Positions 41,433 to 49,693 of a stretch of 64,000 nt of DNA are shown here, in pieces. The stretch lies in the NCBI GenBank assembly GCA_002753735.1, contig PEAN01000004.1, positions 11,498 to 75,497 of the forward strand, in the 5' to 3' direction. Made by a program: the position numbers and the translations under genes. Numbering within the stretch: the first letter of the stretch is position 1; every line of letters begins with the position of its first letter. The stretch is from Magnetococcales bacterium DCbin4. GTDB lineage: Bacteria; Pseudomonadota; Magnetococcia; Magnetococcales; UBA8363. Under the pieces are notes generated by a model. It was given only the letters and a program-made list of their open reading frames with translations, made no database searches and was not told where the DNA came from.

Positions 41433-42494
41433 GTGAATCCTGGTCCCCGTTCTCAGGAACGGTTTTTTCGCGCCCTGCCGACATTTCTTCCGGTGGCACA
41501 ACTGACCCATGTCCATCTGGTCCATCAGGATCCGGATCATCCGTCCCCTTTGGGCGCTTTGAGGAGTCACGGTTTCACAGGCTGTGTCGTTGCCGCCCGG
41601 GCCTCCATCACCCGTAATTTTTCATCCCATCCCAAATTGAACTGGGTTTTGCATGACCATCCCACGGCCCTGCAAAAGGCGGATCATGTGTTGTTGGAGT
41701 TGCCCCAGGGACGGGAGGCGATTCGTCTGGCGATCCAACAATCGTTTGACAGCATGCCTCCTTCGGGGCGGCTGTGGGTCTATGGCATTCGCGAACATGG
41801 GATCCGTTCCCTGGGAAAACATTATGCCTCGGCCGAGGTTGCCCTGATCAAAGGGCATATGCGTCTGCTCGCCATCGATGGCAGCAAGGAAGGGGTGCCG
41901 CAACCTTTGGTCGCGGTTCCGTTTCACCGGTTGACGCATGACGGTTTGACCCTGGCTTCGCTTCCAGGGGTGTTTTCCTGGCGGGAGGTGGACGAAGGTT
42001 CGTTGTTGCTGTTGGAAGCCATGGCGGATCGGGATCCGGGTGAAAAAGTATTGGATTGGGGGTGTGGTTATGGCTTGTTGGGCGTGGCTTTGGCCCGACG
42101 TTGGCCACAGGCGAACGTCGTGCTGGCCGATGACCAGGTGGCGGCGGTGCGTGCCGCACGGGAAACGGTGCGTTGCAATGATTTGGAAGGGCGGGTGGCG
42201 GTGGTATTGGAGGATGGCATTGGACATGGGTTGTCCCGGTCTTCATTTTCTACCATCGTGACCAATCCTCCCTTTCATCGCGGTGCCCGCAAGGAACATG
42301 GCCCGACGTTGGCCTTTTTCAAACAGGTGGCCACCATCCTCCGACCGGGCGGCAGTCTTTGGTTTGTCGTCAACCATTTTTTAGAACATGGCCGCATCTT
42401 GCACCAATGTGGGTTCGAGGTCGAAAAGGTGATTGTAAACAATCGATTTGCCGTATGTCGGGCCTGGAAGGGAAGGCGGTCACTGGGGGAGTGA
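41433..42494 (+). CDS. RsmC/RlmG-like rRNA guanine-N2 methyltransferase
   Basis: A 353-aa two-domain protein. The N-terminal half (about 1-170) resembles the pseudo-methyltransferase domain of RsmC. The C-terminal half has SAM motif I VLDWGCGYGLLG near 206 and the catalytic NPPF near 277. It would methylate a guanine N2 in 16S or 23S rRNA. The GTG start is supported by GGAG nine bases upstream. Confidence 0.82.
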   Translation: MNPGPRSQERFFRALPTFLPVAQLTHVHLVHQDPDHPSPLGALRSHGFTGCVVAARASITRNFSSHPKLNWVLHDHPTALQKADHVLLELPQGREAIRLAIQQSFDSMPPSGRLWVYGIREHGIRSLGKHYASAEVALIKGHMRLLAIDGSKEGVPQPLVAVPFHRLTHDGLTLASLPGVFSWREVDEGSLLLLEAMADRDPGEKVLDWGCGYGLLGVALARRWPQANVVLADDQVAAVRAARETVRCNDLEGRVAVVLEDGIGHGLSRSSFSTIVTNPPFHRGARKEHGPTLAFFKQVATILRPGGSLWFVVNHFLEHGRILHQCGFEVEKVIVNNRFAVCRAWKGRRSLGE

Positions 42495-42510
42495 CGGTGC
42501 AGGAGGGGCG

Positions 42511-42717
42511 TTGATCAAATTATTGAAAGAAAAAAGGGGTCTGGGGGATTGCCCCCAGGGTTTTGACTATGTTTTTGAATTGAAACAAAAAGGTTTCCAT
42601 GCCCCGCTTTTGACTTATTTTTAAAATAAAAACAAAAGATTTAGTCTTTTGATTCAAAGTCAAAATCCTGGGGCAATCCCTTAAGCCCACTTTTTTCTTT
42701 CAATAATTTAATGAATG
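42511..42717. repeat. Palindromic intergenic element (copy 3)
   Basis: Two diverged inverted arms: 42511-42571 and 42657-42717. Each contains AAATTATTGAAAGAAAAAAG, then a hairpin GGGG(G)ATTGCCCC(C), then TTTTGACT, facing each other across an AT-rich centre of ~85 bases. The arms match those at 12072-12240 and the piece at 1-105. It occupies most of the gap between the methyltransferase and the HAD phosphatase. Confidence 0.8.
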
Positions 42718-42731
42718 TCAACAGGCACTGA

Positions 42732-43589
42732 ATGAAGCAGAACATTTTGATCGCAACCGACCTTGACCGGACCTTGATCGCCAACGGTCCGCAGCCCGAA
42801 TCGCCCAGGGCGCGTCCCCTGTTTGATCGCATTGTGGCTCGGCCCGAAGTGCATCTGGCTTATGTGACCGGTCGCGACCTGCAACTGGTTCGGGAAGCGA
42901 TGAAAACCTTTTCTCTTCCCAAACCCGATTATATCGTTTCCGATGTCGGGACCGCCATCTGGTGTTGGCAGGGCAGTGATTGGCAACGGATTTCCAAGTG
43001 GGATGTTCTGATCGCCCCCGGTTGGATGGGATTTGATGGGCCAGCCCTGGCCGATTGGTTGCGGGGGGTCCGTGGTATTGAAATTCAAGAACCCGTGCGC
43101 CAGGGTCGCTTCAAACTGAGTTATTATCGGGATGACACCGTTGCACCCCGTCAGATCGTCGGAGAGATTACCGCCATCCTTCAAGCGCGTGGTTTGCATG
43201 TTCAGGTGATCTACAGTGAGGATGAAACGACCGGGGATCGATTCCTGGATGTTTTGCCTGGAAAGGCTGGCAAACTGGGGGCGGTTCGATTCCTCATGGA
43301 ATGGGGTCGGTTTGCCCCGGAACGGGTGATGTTTTCCGGAGACTCCGGCAATGATCTCGATGTCCTGGGATCTCCCATTCAATCGGTCCTGGTCGCCAAT
43401 GCCATCGATCAGGTGCGCCAGGATGCCGTTGCGTTGAGCCGGGACAATGGTTGTCCTTCAGCCTTGTATCTGGCCAGGGGAAAATACGGAATGAATGGAT
43501 GTTACGCCGCTGGAATCCTGGAAGGATTGGCCAACTTCATCCCTGATGCGGAACTTCTCGCGATGATTGAGGAGAAAGGTGGGCGCTGA
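42732..43589 (+). CDS. HAD-IIB hydrolase, sucrose-6-phosphate phosphatase-like
   Basis: A 285-aa HAD phosphatase. Motif I is DLDRTL (nucleophile Asp near residue 10), motif II is VTGRD, the Lys is in GKAGKLGAV, and motif IV is SGDSGND. The cap and the pattern YIVSDVGTAIW resemble sucrose-phosphate or mannosylglycerate-phosphate phosphatases. It may make a compatible solute; no synthase gene is next to it, so the substrate is open. Confidence 0.82.
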   Translation: MKQNILIATDLDRTLIANGPQPESPRARPLFDRIVARPEVHLAYVTGRDLQLVREAMKTFSLPKPDYIVSDVGTAIWCWQGSDWQRISKWDVLIAPGWMGFDGPALADWLRGVRGIEIQEPVRQGRFKLSYYRDDTVAPRQIVGEITAILQARGLHVQVIYSEDETTGDRFLDVLPGKAGKLGAVRFLMEWGRFAPERVMFSGDSGNDLDVLGSPIQSVLVANAIDQVRQDAVALSRDNGCPSALYLARGKYGMNGCYAAGILEGLANFIPDAELLAMIEEKGGR

Positions 43590-43687
43590 AAGGGGAGGAA
43601 TCAGTCTGGAAGGGTGTACCCGGGATGATGGTTTCATGGATGCGTTCATCCACCGGGGTCCATGGATTGTTTGATGATCTTCTTACG

Positions 43688-43715
43688 CGGGCATGGGGAT
43701 CGCTCCCCATGCCCG
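43688..43715. terminator. Perfect 12-bp stem between convergent genes
   Basis: CGGGCATGGGGA (43688-43699) pairs with TCCCCATGCCCG (43704-43715) around a four-base loop. It lies between the HAD gene (+) and the FKBP gene (-) and could stop both transcripts, although no long T run follows. Confidence 0.7.
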
Positions 43716-43722
43716 GCGTTGT

Positions 43723-44463
43723 TCATGGGGTCGCCTTGACGGGATGAACTTCCAACAGTTCCACCTCGAAAATCAGGGTCGTCTCAGGACCAATCGCCCC
43801 ACCCGAACCTGTTTTGCCATAGGCCAGTTGCGGCGGAACGAACAATTTGAATTTTGCTCCCGGTTGCATCAATTGCAATCCTTCCGTCCAGCCCGCAATG
43901 ACCTTGTCCAAAGGAAAGGTGGTCGGCTGGCCACGCTTGTACGAACTGTCGAATTCGGTACCATCCAGCAATGTCCCGGCATAGTGGACCGTCACATGAT
44001 CGCTCGCTTTGGGCTTTTCCCCTTTTCCTTCACGGACCACCTGATATTGCAATCCACTGGCGGTTGTCGTGATCCCGGGTTTCTTACCATTTTCCGCCAT
44101 GAAGGCGGCGCCCTCAGCGCGGTTCTTCTCGCCAATCGATTCCATCTGCCGGGATTTCTCCTTTTGAAAGGTCTCCATCATCTCGGTGCGAACCTTGTCC
44201 ATCTCTTCCTTGCTGAACTTGGATTCACGCCCCGCCAACCGATCCTGGATCGCCTGCATCAATGATTGTGGATCCAGTTTCATGGGAAAGGTTTCCAGTT
44301 CCGCAGCCATGCGCCATCCCAGAAGGTAGCTGAATTTGGCCAACTGGTCCGCCGATGGTTGTTCCTTTCCCTTCTCGACCGGATCCTGGGACCATGCCGC
44401 AGTGGGAAGTGCCAACAGGGCCATCAAAGCGATAACCGGAATCCTTCGTTTCAAGACGCGCAT
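43723..44463 (-). CDS. FKBP-type peptidyl-prolyl cis-trans isomerase
   Basis: A 246-aa exported isomerase. A signal peptide (about 1-25) is followed by an FKBP_N dimerisation domain (about 35-125) and an FKBP domain (about 135-240) with VTVHYAGTLLDGTEFDSS, FPLDKVIAGWTEGLQLM and FVPPQLAYG. It speeds folding of proteins in the periplasm, like FkpA or Mip. Its start overlaps the end of the CMP-sugar synthetase gene by 13 bases. Confidence 0.93.
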   Translation of the reverse strand: MRVLKRRIPVIALMALLALPTAAWSQDPVEKGKEQPSADQLAKFSYLLGWRMAAELETFPMKLDPQSLMQAIQDRLAGRESKFSKEEMDKVRTEMMETFQKEKSRQMESIGEKNRAEGAAFMAENGKKPGITTTASGLQYQVVREGKGEKPKASDHVTVHYAGTLLDGTEFDSSYKRGQPTTFPLDKVIAGWTEGLQLMQPGAKFKLFVPPQLAYGKTGSGGAIGPETTLIFEVELLEVHPVKATP

Positions 44464-45191
44464 CCTGCATCCTCCTGGCGTTGCTTTATTAAAATTTCGG
44501 CCAGTAAAAAATCGGCCATGGAATCAACATTGACCGCCTTCTCCGGCGAAAGATACCAGGGGCGGCTGTTGGCTGAGCCATAACGGCAGTTCTCAATCAT
44601 CAAATGGTCGCGCCGCATGGCGTAGATGGCACCACTGCGGATGTAGGCTTTGGGCGTCAGGTCTTGACGCCGGGCGTTGGGCGGTTCGGGAATGCAAAAA
44701 TCACAAATGCGATCATCGATGATCTTCTTGATCCGCATCGGATGATGATCTTGCAATTCATGCACGGCAATCACCGAATCAGCCCCGGTGGCAATCAGTT
44801 TTTCCAGGCAACCGTCGATGTCTTCGACCGTCTTCATGGGGTTGGTGGCCATCAACTCGATGATGTAATCATACGGTTGTCCCTCGCGGGTTTCCATCCA
44901 GGTGACGGCGTGTTGCATGGGATCGCGTGAATTGGCCGTATCGGTCGCCAGGTGGGCGGGGCGCAAAAAAGGGGCTTGCGCACCATGTGCAATGGCAACC
45001 CTTTGGATTTCCTCATCGTCGGTCGAAACGACATAATGGGTGATCAGGGAACTTTTCTTGGCTTCGCGAATGGTATAGGCCAATAGCGGAAGGCCCAGAA
45101 TCGGGCGGATGTTCTTCCGAGGAACACTTTTGGATCCTCCCCGGGCCAGGGTCATGCCCAGGATGCGTGGCGGTTTGGGTGTGGTTGTCAT
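44451..45191 (-). CDS. Cytidylyltransferase, CMP-sialic/pseudaminic-acid synthetase-like
   Basis: A 246-aa nucleotidyltransferase of the NeuA type. The nucleotide motif is ARGGSKSVPRKN (16-27), with VSTDDEEI, TANSRDPMQHAV and YIRSGAIYA further on. Such enzymes activate nonulosonic acids with CTP for LPS, capsule or flagellin sugars. It is not clear which sugar is used. It overlaps the FKBP gene and is divergent from the GmhB-like gene. Confidence 0.85.
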   Translation of the reverse strand: MTTTPKPPRILGMTLARGGSKSVPRKNIRPILGLPLLAYTIREAKKSSLITHYVVSTDDEEIQRVAIAHGAQAPFLRPAHLATDTANSRDPMQHAVTWMETREGQPYDYIIELMATNPMKTVEDIDGCLEKLIATGADSVIAVHELQDHHPMRIKKIIDDRICDFCIPEPPNARRQDLTPKAYIRSGAIYAMRRDHLMIENCRYGSANSRPWYLSPEKAVNVDSMADFLLAEILIKQRQEDAGCAS

Positions 45192-45433
45192 CGAAGGGTT
45201 CCCGCGATTCCTTGAATTGCCCGATGGTTTCTTTCATTAGTGATGGGTTTAAGTAACTTAAAATGGGCGCTTTGGCAACAAACTTCCGTCACACGGGTGC
45301 AATGCATCCATGTTCATTCGAAGTTCCCAGGGCTATAATTGAACGATTAAAAGAAGAAAAACAGGGGCAGTCCCGTGATCTCCCATTATTCTTGATCATG
45401 AATGCCCTGCGACCCAGGAAAGACATCAGCCGC

Positions 45434-46024
45434 ATGATCACACCCACACGACGCCCCGCCCTGTTCCTTGATCGCGACGGGGTCATCAACAAAGAGGTCC
45501 ACTATCTTCACCGGATCAAGGATTTCGTATTCATCCCCGGTGTATTCGATACCTGCCGCATGTTCCAAAACGCAGGCTTCGCTCTGATTGTCGTCACCAA
45601 TCAGTCGGGAATCGCCCGGGGATATTATTCCGAAGAAGAATACCACATCCTGACCCGGTGGATGATCGAACGGTTCGATGAGCAGGGAATCACTCTGACC
45701 GACGTGATGTATTGTCCCCACCATCCCAAGGGTGCCGTTCCACAATATCGGGTCCAATGTTCCTGCCGTAAACCCAAACCAGGGATGATCGTCGGTGCCT
45801 GCGCGCGACACGGCATCGATCCGGCCGCCTCAATCATGGTGGGAGATAAATTCAGCGATATCCAGGCAGGGCGCAGTGCCGGTATCGGTCGGTTGGTTCT
45901 GGTCCACAGCGATTACGAAATCAACCTGGAAGAGGCACAACAAGCGCACCATGTCGCCGAAAGTATCGGCCATTCCTCGTTTCAACGGTGGGTGTTCCAG
46001 GACGATATCGCTGTCGCCAGGTGA
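45434..46024 (+). CDS. gmhB: D-glycero-D-manno-heptose-1,7-bisphosphate 7-phosphatase-like
   Basis: A 196-aa HAD-IIIA phosphatase. The nucleophile motif is FLDRDGVIN, then VVTNQSGIARGYY, a zinc-binding CPHHPKG...CSCRKPKPGM loop, and MVGDKFSDI. GmhB removes a phosphate in the making of LPS heptose. ATG 45434 gives the normal length; ATG 45398 and a start at 45263 would only add residues that the family lacks. Confidence 0.9.
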   Translation: MITPTRRPALFLDRDGVINKEVHYLHRIKDFVFIPGVFDTCRMFQNAGFALIVVTNQSGIARGYYSEEEYHILTRWMIERFDEQGITLTDVMYCPHHPKGAVPQYRVQCSCRKPKPGMIVGACARHGIDPAASIMVGDKFSDIQAGRSAGIGRLVLVHSDYEINLEEAQQAHHVAESIGHSSFQRWVFQDDIAVAR

Positions 46025-46030
46025 ATTGAA

Positions 46031-46069
46031 CCGCTCCATGATCGGAACAGGGGTTCCGGTCTGGAGCGG
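46031..46069. terminator. Hairpin between convergent gmhB and tolC-like genes
   Basis: CCGCTCCA (46031-46038) pairs with TGGAGCGG (46062-46069), and inside CGGAAC (46043-46048) pairs with GTTCCG (46053-46058). It can serve both converging transcripts. Confidence 0.7.
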
Positions 46070-46093
46070 TGCTGTGGGATTCATCGCGCGGGA

Positions 46094-47989
46094 TTATTCG
46101 GTCAAGACCTTTTGTTCCGTGGCCATGTTCGAGTCGGCCTTGAGCATCAATGGGGCATTCGAGTTCTTGGTGACCTCTCCCATGGCGGGCTTGGATTCCT
46201 TGGCGCGTTGGGCTGCACGCTGCTGCTTTTTATTGGCTGCCGCCAAGCGCTTCTGCTTGGACTTGTTACCCTTGTCCGCCACTTCCTTGTTCTTGTGATC
46301 CTTGCCCTTTGGCGGGGGCAGGTGCCAGATGGGTTTTTGAATCCCGCTCGAAGAGGATATCGTCTCCCTGGCAGCGGTGCCCGCCGGTGTCTGCGTTTCC
46401 TTTTTCGATTCCTTGGGGGCTTCCTTGGACCCAACCGGTTTTTGATCGGTGGTCAATTCCTTGGGCTCAGGGGAAGCCCGGGGATCGCCGGGGTGACTCT
46501 CGAAGGAATCATGTCCCGGAATGAACGGGCTTTTCTGTGGCACCGGTGCATCGACCGCCCGCCGCTTCTGTTCCAGCCAATGTTCCATCGCCGGCCAATG
46601 GTCGATCACCTTGTCGGAATCATGAAACAAGGATTGCACCGACTTGAAAAAATCAACCGTCATGGGATCGGCGCTGGTGGGAATCTCGATGCTCAAGGTA
46701 CGTAACAGTTGTCCCATGTTGGACAACACCCGATGCCGCGCCGCAAGTTCCTGATAATGCTCAACGACCAGATTGTTCCGGGCACTGAACAGCTCGTTTT
46801 CCACATCCAGCAGATCCAGCAGGGTTCGTTGACCGATCCGATATTGCTTGAAAAAGGCGTTGCGCACCTTTTCGTTTTCCTTGACCTGGGTGGAAAACAG
46901 TTCACGCCTCGATTTGGCCGCATTCAAGGCGGCATAGCTGTTGGCCAGGTTTTCGGTGATGTCAAGCAACGCCTTGTCCAACAGGCTTTGTGATTGGGCC
47001 ATGTTGAACGTCGCCTCCCGCTTGGCATGCATGTCCCGATACCCGGAAAAGGCATTGATCGTCATTTCGACGACGGCGCTCATCGATTCACTGCGACCCG
47101 GTGACCCCGACAGATGGGCGTCGTTGTTGGCGTTCAACAACAGGTTCACCGCAGGCGCAAAGGGACTGTTCTGCGACAGCGCCTGTTCCTTGCTCGCAAA
47201 ATATGCCTCCTGGGCCGCAAAAATCGCGGGATGAATGCCCAGGGCCAGCTTCAGCGCCTCCTTGCGTTCCTTGGGGACCAGATCTTCCGGAAGTACGGGT
47301 TCCTCAAGATCCCCGGGCGGATAACCGAAGATCGCCTCAAAAGTGGCAGCGGCCACTTCCTCGGTCGATTGGATCTGAGCCAAAACCGCTTCGGCCTGTT
47401 TCACCCGCGCCTGGGATTGATTGACATCCGCCTTGGTCCCGGCACCCGTTTCGGCCCGGCGTTGAACCAGTTCCAGCAATGCCTTGTGCGAGTCAACACT
47501 TTCCTTGGCCGCCTGGGTCTGTCCCCGGTTTTTCAGCACGTTCATGTAGCTGTCCACCGCACGCATGGCCATCGATTCCGAAACTTCCAGCACCTTCCAC
47601 GCCGCCGAACGGGCATTGGCCTGGCTGCTCAATACCTGATGCGTCGTTCCAAACCCCCGGTACAGGTTTTGGGTGACGGTGATGCCGCGTTGTTTGGGAT
47701 TGAGCCACAGGCTTTGAACCCCGGTGGCCTGGGTGGTCGGATTGTCGCTTTCTTCCCGACCGTTGGCGGCGCGTAAATTGATGCTGGGCAAATAGTCCGC
47801 CATCGAGCTTCCCACCCGCTCACGCGCTGCAGCAGTGGCATAAATGGCCTGGCTGACTTCCGGCCGGTTGTTGAGCGCCTGGGCAACGGCAGCCGATAAC
47901 TCAAGGGAATGACCGGGAATTGCCGAAATCATGGATCCCAGGCCAATGGCCATCCCCAGGGCAATCAGTGTCGAACGGTGTTTTCTCAT
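46094..47989 (-). CDS. TolC-family outer membrane efflux/type I secretion protein with a C-terminal tail
   Basis: A 631-aa protein. A signal peptide (about 1-28) precedes the TolC domain (to about 440) with AVAQALNNRPEV, the long helices with repeated Ala/Gln, and QYRIGQRTLLDLLDVENELFSARNN, a strong family mark. The last ~190 residues are Lys/Pro/Glu-rich, low-complexity and not part of TolC. ATG 47989 fits the signal peptide; an in-frame ATG at 48085 overlaps the stop of the cytochrome gene and would add 32 residues. With the giant adhesins upstream in the same direction it may form their type I export channel, although no ABC or membrane-fusion gene is in the window. Confidence 0.85.
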   Translation of the reverse strand: MRKHRSTLIALGMAIGLGSMISAIPGHSLELSAAVAQALNNRPEVSQAIYATAAARERVGSSMADYLPSINLRAANGREESDNPTTQATGVQSLWLNPKQRGITVTQNLYRGFGTTHQVLSSQANARSAAWKVLEVSESMAMRAVDSYMNVLKNRGQTQAAKESVDSHKALLELVQRRAETGAGTKADVNQSQARVKQAEAVLAQIQSTEEVAAATFEAIFGYPPGDLEEPVLPEDLVPKERKEALKLALGIHPAIFAAQEAYFASKEQALSQNSPFAPAVNLLLNANNDAHLSGSPGRSESMSAVVEMTINAFSGYRDMHAKREATFNMAQSQSLLDKALLDITENLANSYAALNAAKSRRELFSTQVKENEKVRNAFFKQYRIGQRTLLDLLDVENELFSARNNLVVEHYQELAARHRVLSNMGQLLRTLSIEIPTSADPMTVDFFKSVQSLFHDSDKVIDHWPAMEHWLEQKRRAVDAPVPQKSPFIPGHDSFESHPGDPRASPEPKELTTDQKPVGSKEAPKESKKETQTPAGTAARETISSSSGIQKPIWHLPPPKGKDHKNKEVADKGNKSKQKRLAAANKKQQRAAQRAKESKPAMGEVTKNSNAPLMLKADSNMATEQKVLTE

Positions 47990-48081
47990 CAAAGTCTCTC
48001 TTTCTCCACCAATCGTTGCTTTCGATTGGACCGGAGTTGCCGACGGGTCCGTGTTCACCTGAAAATCGACGGGGACGGTAC

Positions 48082-49395
48082 TCATAACAGGCTGTCCTTG
48101 TCGGTCTTGTCGTCCGATTTCTGTTCCGGAAGCGGCTGTTGCTTGACCGGCCTCATCTTGAAATCGGGTACCTTCAGGCGGGAGATGTAATCCATGACGG
48201 CGGTGATCTCATCCGGGGTATAAGCCTCGACCTGAATCACCATCAGTGGATGTCCGTTGCGGCGCTTTTCTTCCTTGATCATCTGGAATTGACGGACCAG
48301 ATAATTGTAATGCTGTCCATACATGAGTTCGAACAACCGGGTGCTGTCACCCTCACCCTTGGAACCATGGCAACTGGCGCAATCCCGATCAAACAATTTT
48401 TTGCCCAGTTCCAGATGGGTTCCCGGACCCTTGCCGTTCTGGTCGGTCATCGCCATGGTTTCGATGAAGGCGGCAACATCGGCGACGTTTTGGACACCAC
48501 CAATTTCACTGGCCAGGGAGAACCGGTACATTTCCGGATTGTCCCGGTTCTTGGAGCGAATATCGGCCAATTGTTTGATGATGACATCCTTGTATTGTCC
48601 GGCAACCTGGGGATACTTCCCTTCCTTGTCACCCCACCCGTTGGGTTGGTGACATTTTTCCGAACAAAAATCCATGTAAACCTTCCGTCCATGGACCGGG
48701 TCGCCCTTGAGCGCCATGGCTTCGTCCTTCTCCTGGTTGCGTCCATTCCATTCGCCCAGGATGATATCCAGGATCTTCTTGTTCTTGCCGGTGCGCAGAT
48801 TGGGATCGGAGGCTTTCAGCAATGCCTGGGGATTGGCCAGAATCGCCTTGCGATACATCTTGCGCGCCATTTCCGGTTTGTTCAGCTTTTCGTACACCAC
48901 CCCCATGTTGGTGAGCGCTGCCACATTCTTGGGATTGAGCTTCAGGGCATCCTCGAGGACTTTTTCCGCCTGGGGATACTCCTTGGCCTGGATCAGCTTG
49001 AAGGCTTCCCGGTTCATCTCCCGGCTTTGGGCAATCTTTTTCCCTTCGGGGCTGGTGGGATCGACAGCGGGTTCGGCAGTGTCCCCTTCGCCGGTATTCC
49101 CACCCGCAGGGGGGGCCTTGACATCGGCTGGAGCAGCATTCCCCTCTTTGGGCAAGTCGACCGTGCTGGAGGCATCGGCGGTTTCGGTCTCGGCGTCCAA
49201 CGAATCATCCTGCTTGCCCAACCATGGGGCCTTGGCAAACTGGGCAAAGGGTGGTGTCGCTTCCTTGGCCTTCTCCGTCGCTTTGGGCATGGACAGAAAG
49301 GCGCGATCCACTTTGGGGACATCGGGCCGCCAACCCAGGCATCCCGATAATGTCAGCCCCAGCGCCAACGTGGAAACCCAATACCGTCGCATCAT
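48082..49395 (-). CDS. TPR and di-heme cytochrome c lipoprotein
   Basis: A 437-aa protein. The N-terminus has a lipobox LSGC, so it should be a lipoprotein. After a linker come TPR helices (about 125-200: YPQAEKVLEDALKLNPKNVAALTNMGVVYEKLNKPEMARKMYRKAI). Then two cytochrome c domains: the first has C244-SEK-CH, a CxxxCH spacing rather than CxxCH, and the second a normal C339-ASCH. Met ligands may be in GQ-x-x-M segments. It ends on the start of the TolC-like gene (ATGA). Its role is unknown; a TPR-cytochrome could support electron transfer at the surface. Confidence 0.82.
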   Translation of the reverse strand: MMRRYWVSTLALGLTLSGCLGWRPDVPKVDRAFLSMPKATEKAKEATPPFAQFAKAPWLGKQDDSLDAETETADASSTVDLPKEGNAAPADVKAPPAGGNTGEGDTAEPAVDPTSPEGKKIAQSREMNREAFKLIQAKEYPQAEKVLEDALKLNPKNVAALTNMGVVYEKLNKPEMARKMYRKAILANPQALLKASDPNLRTGKNKKILDIILGEWNGRNQEKDEAMALKGDPVHGRKVYMDFCSEKCHQPNGWGDKEGKYPQVAGQYKDVIIKQLADIRSKNRDNPEMYRFSLASEIGGVQNVADVAAFIETMAMTDQNGKGPGTHLELGKKLFDRDCASCHGSKGEGDSTRLFELMYGQHYNYLVRQFQMIKEEKRRNGHPLMVIQVEAYTPDEITAVMDYISRLKVPDFKMRPVKQQPLPEQKSDDKTDKDSLL

Positions 49396-49693
49396 AGAAT
49401 ACCTTCATCCGTCAAAAAGACATCCGGGTTCAAGATGAATCTCCCAACGTCCTGATCTTAACCGACCTGGAATCGTCTGAACTGCATGAGAAGCAAAAAC
49501 CAGGCCATCCATGCCATGCCCGTTGGGCTTTCCTTGTTATCGTTATATTTTCTGTTGGGAATCGGGCACAAGAATTCCACAAGTTCCAATAATGGAACAA
49601 GGTAGAATTTTTTTGCGCTCAGTTCAATGGCCAACCTTTACCCTGGAATCAAAAAAAATCCCAGGATTAACAATTTCGAGCCGCAAAATATGA

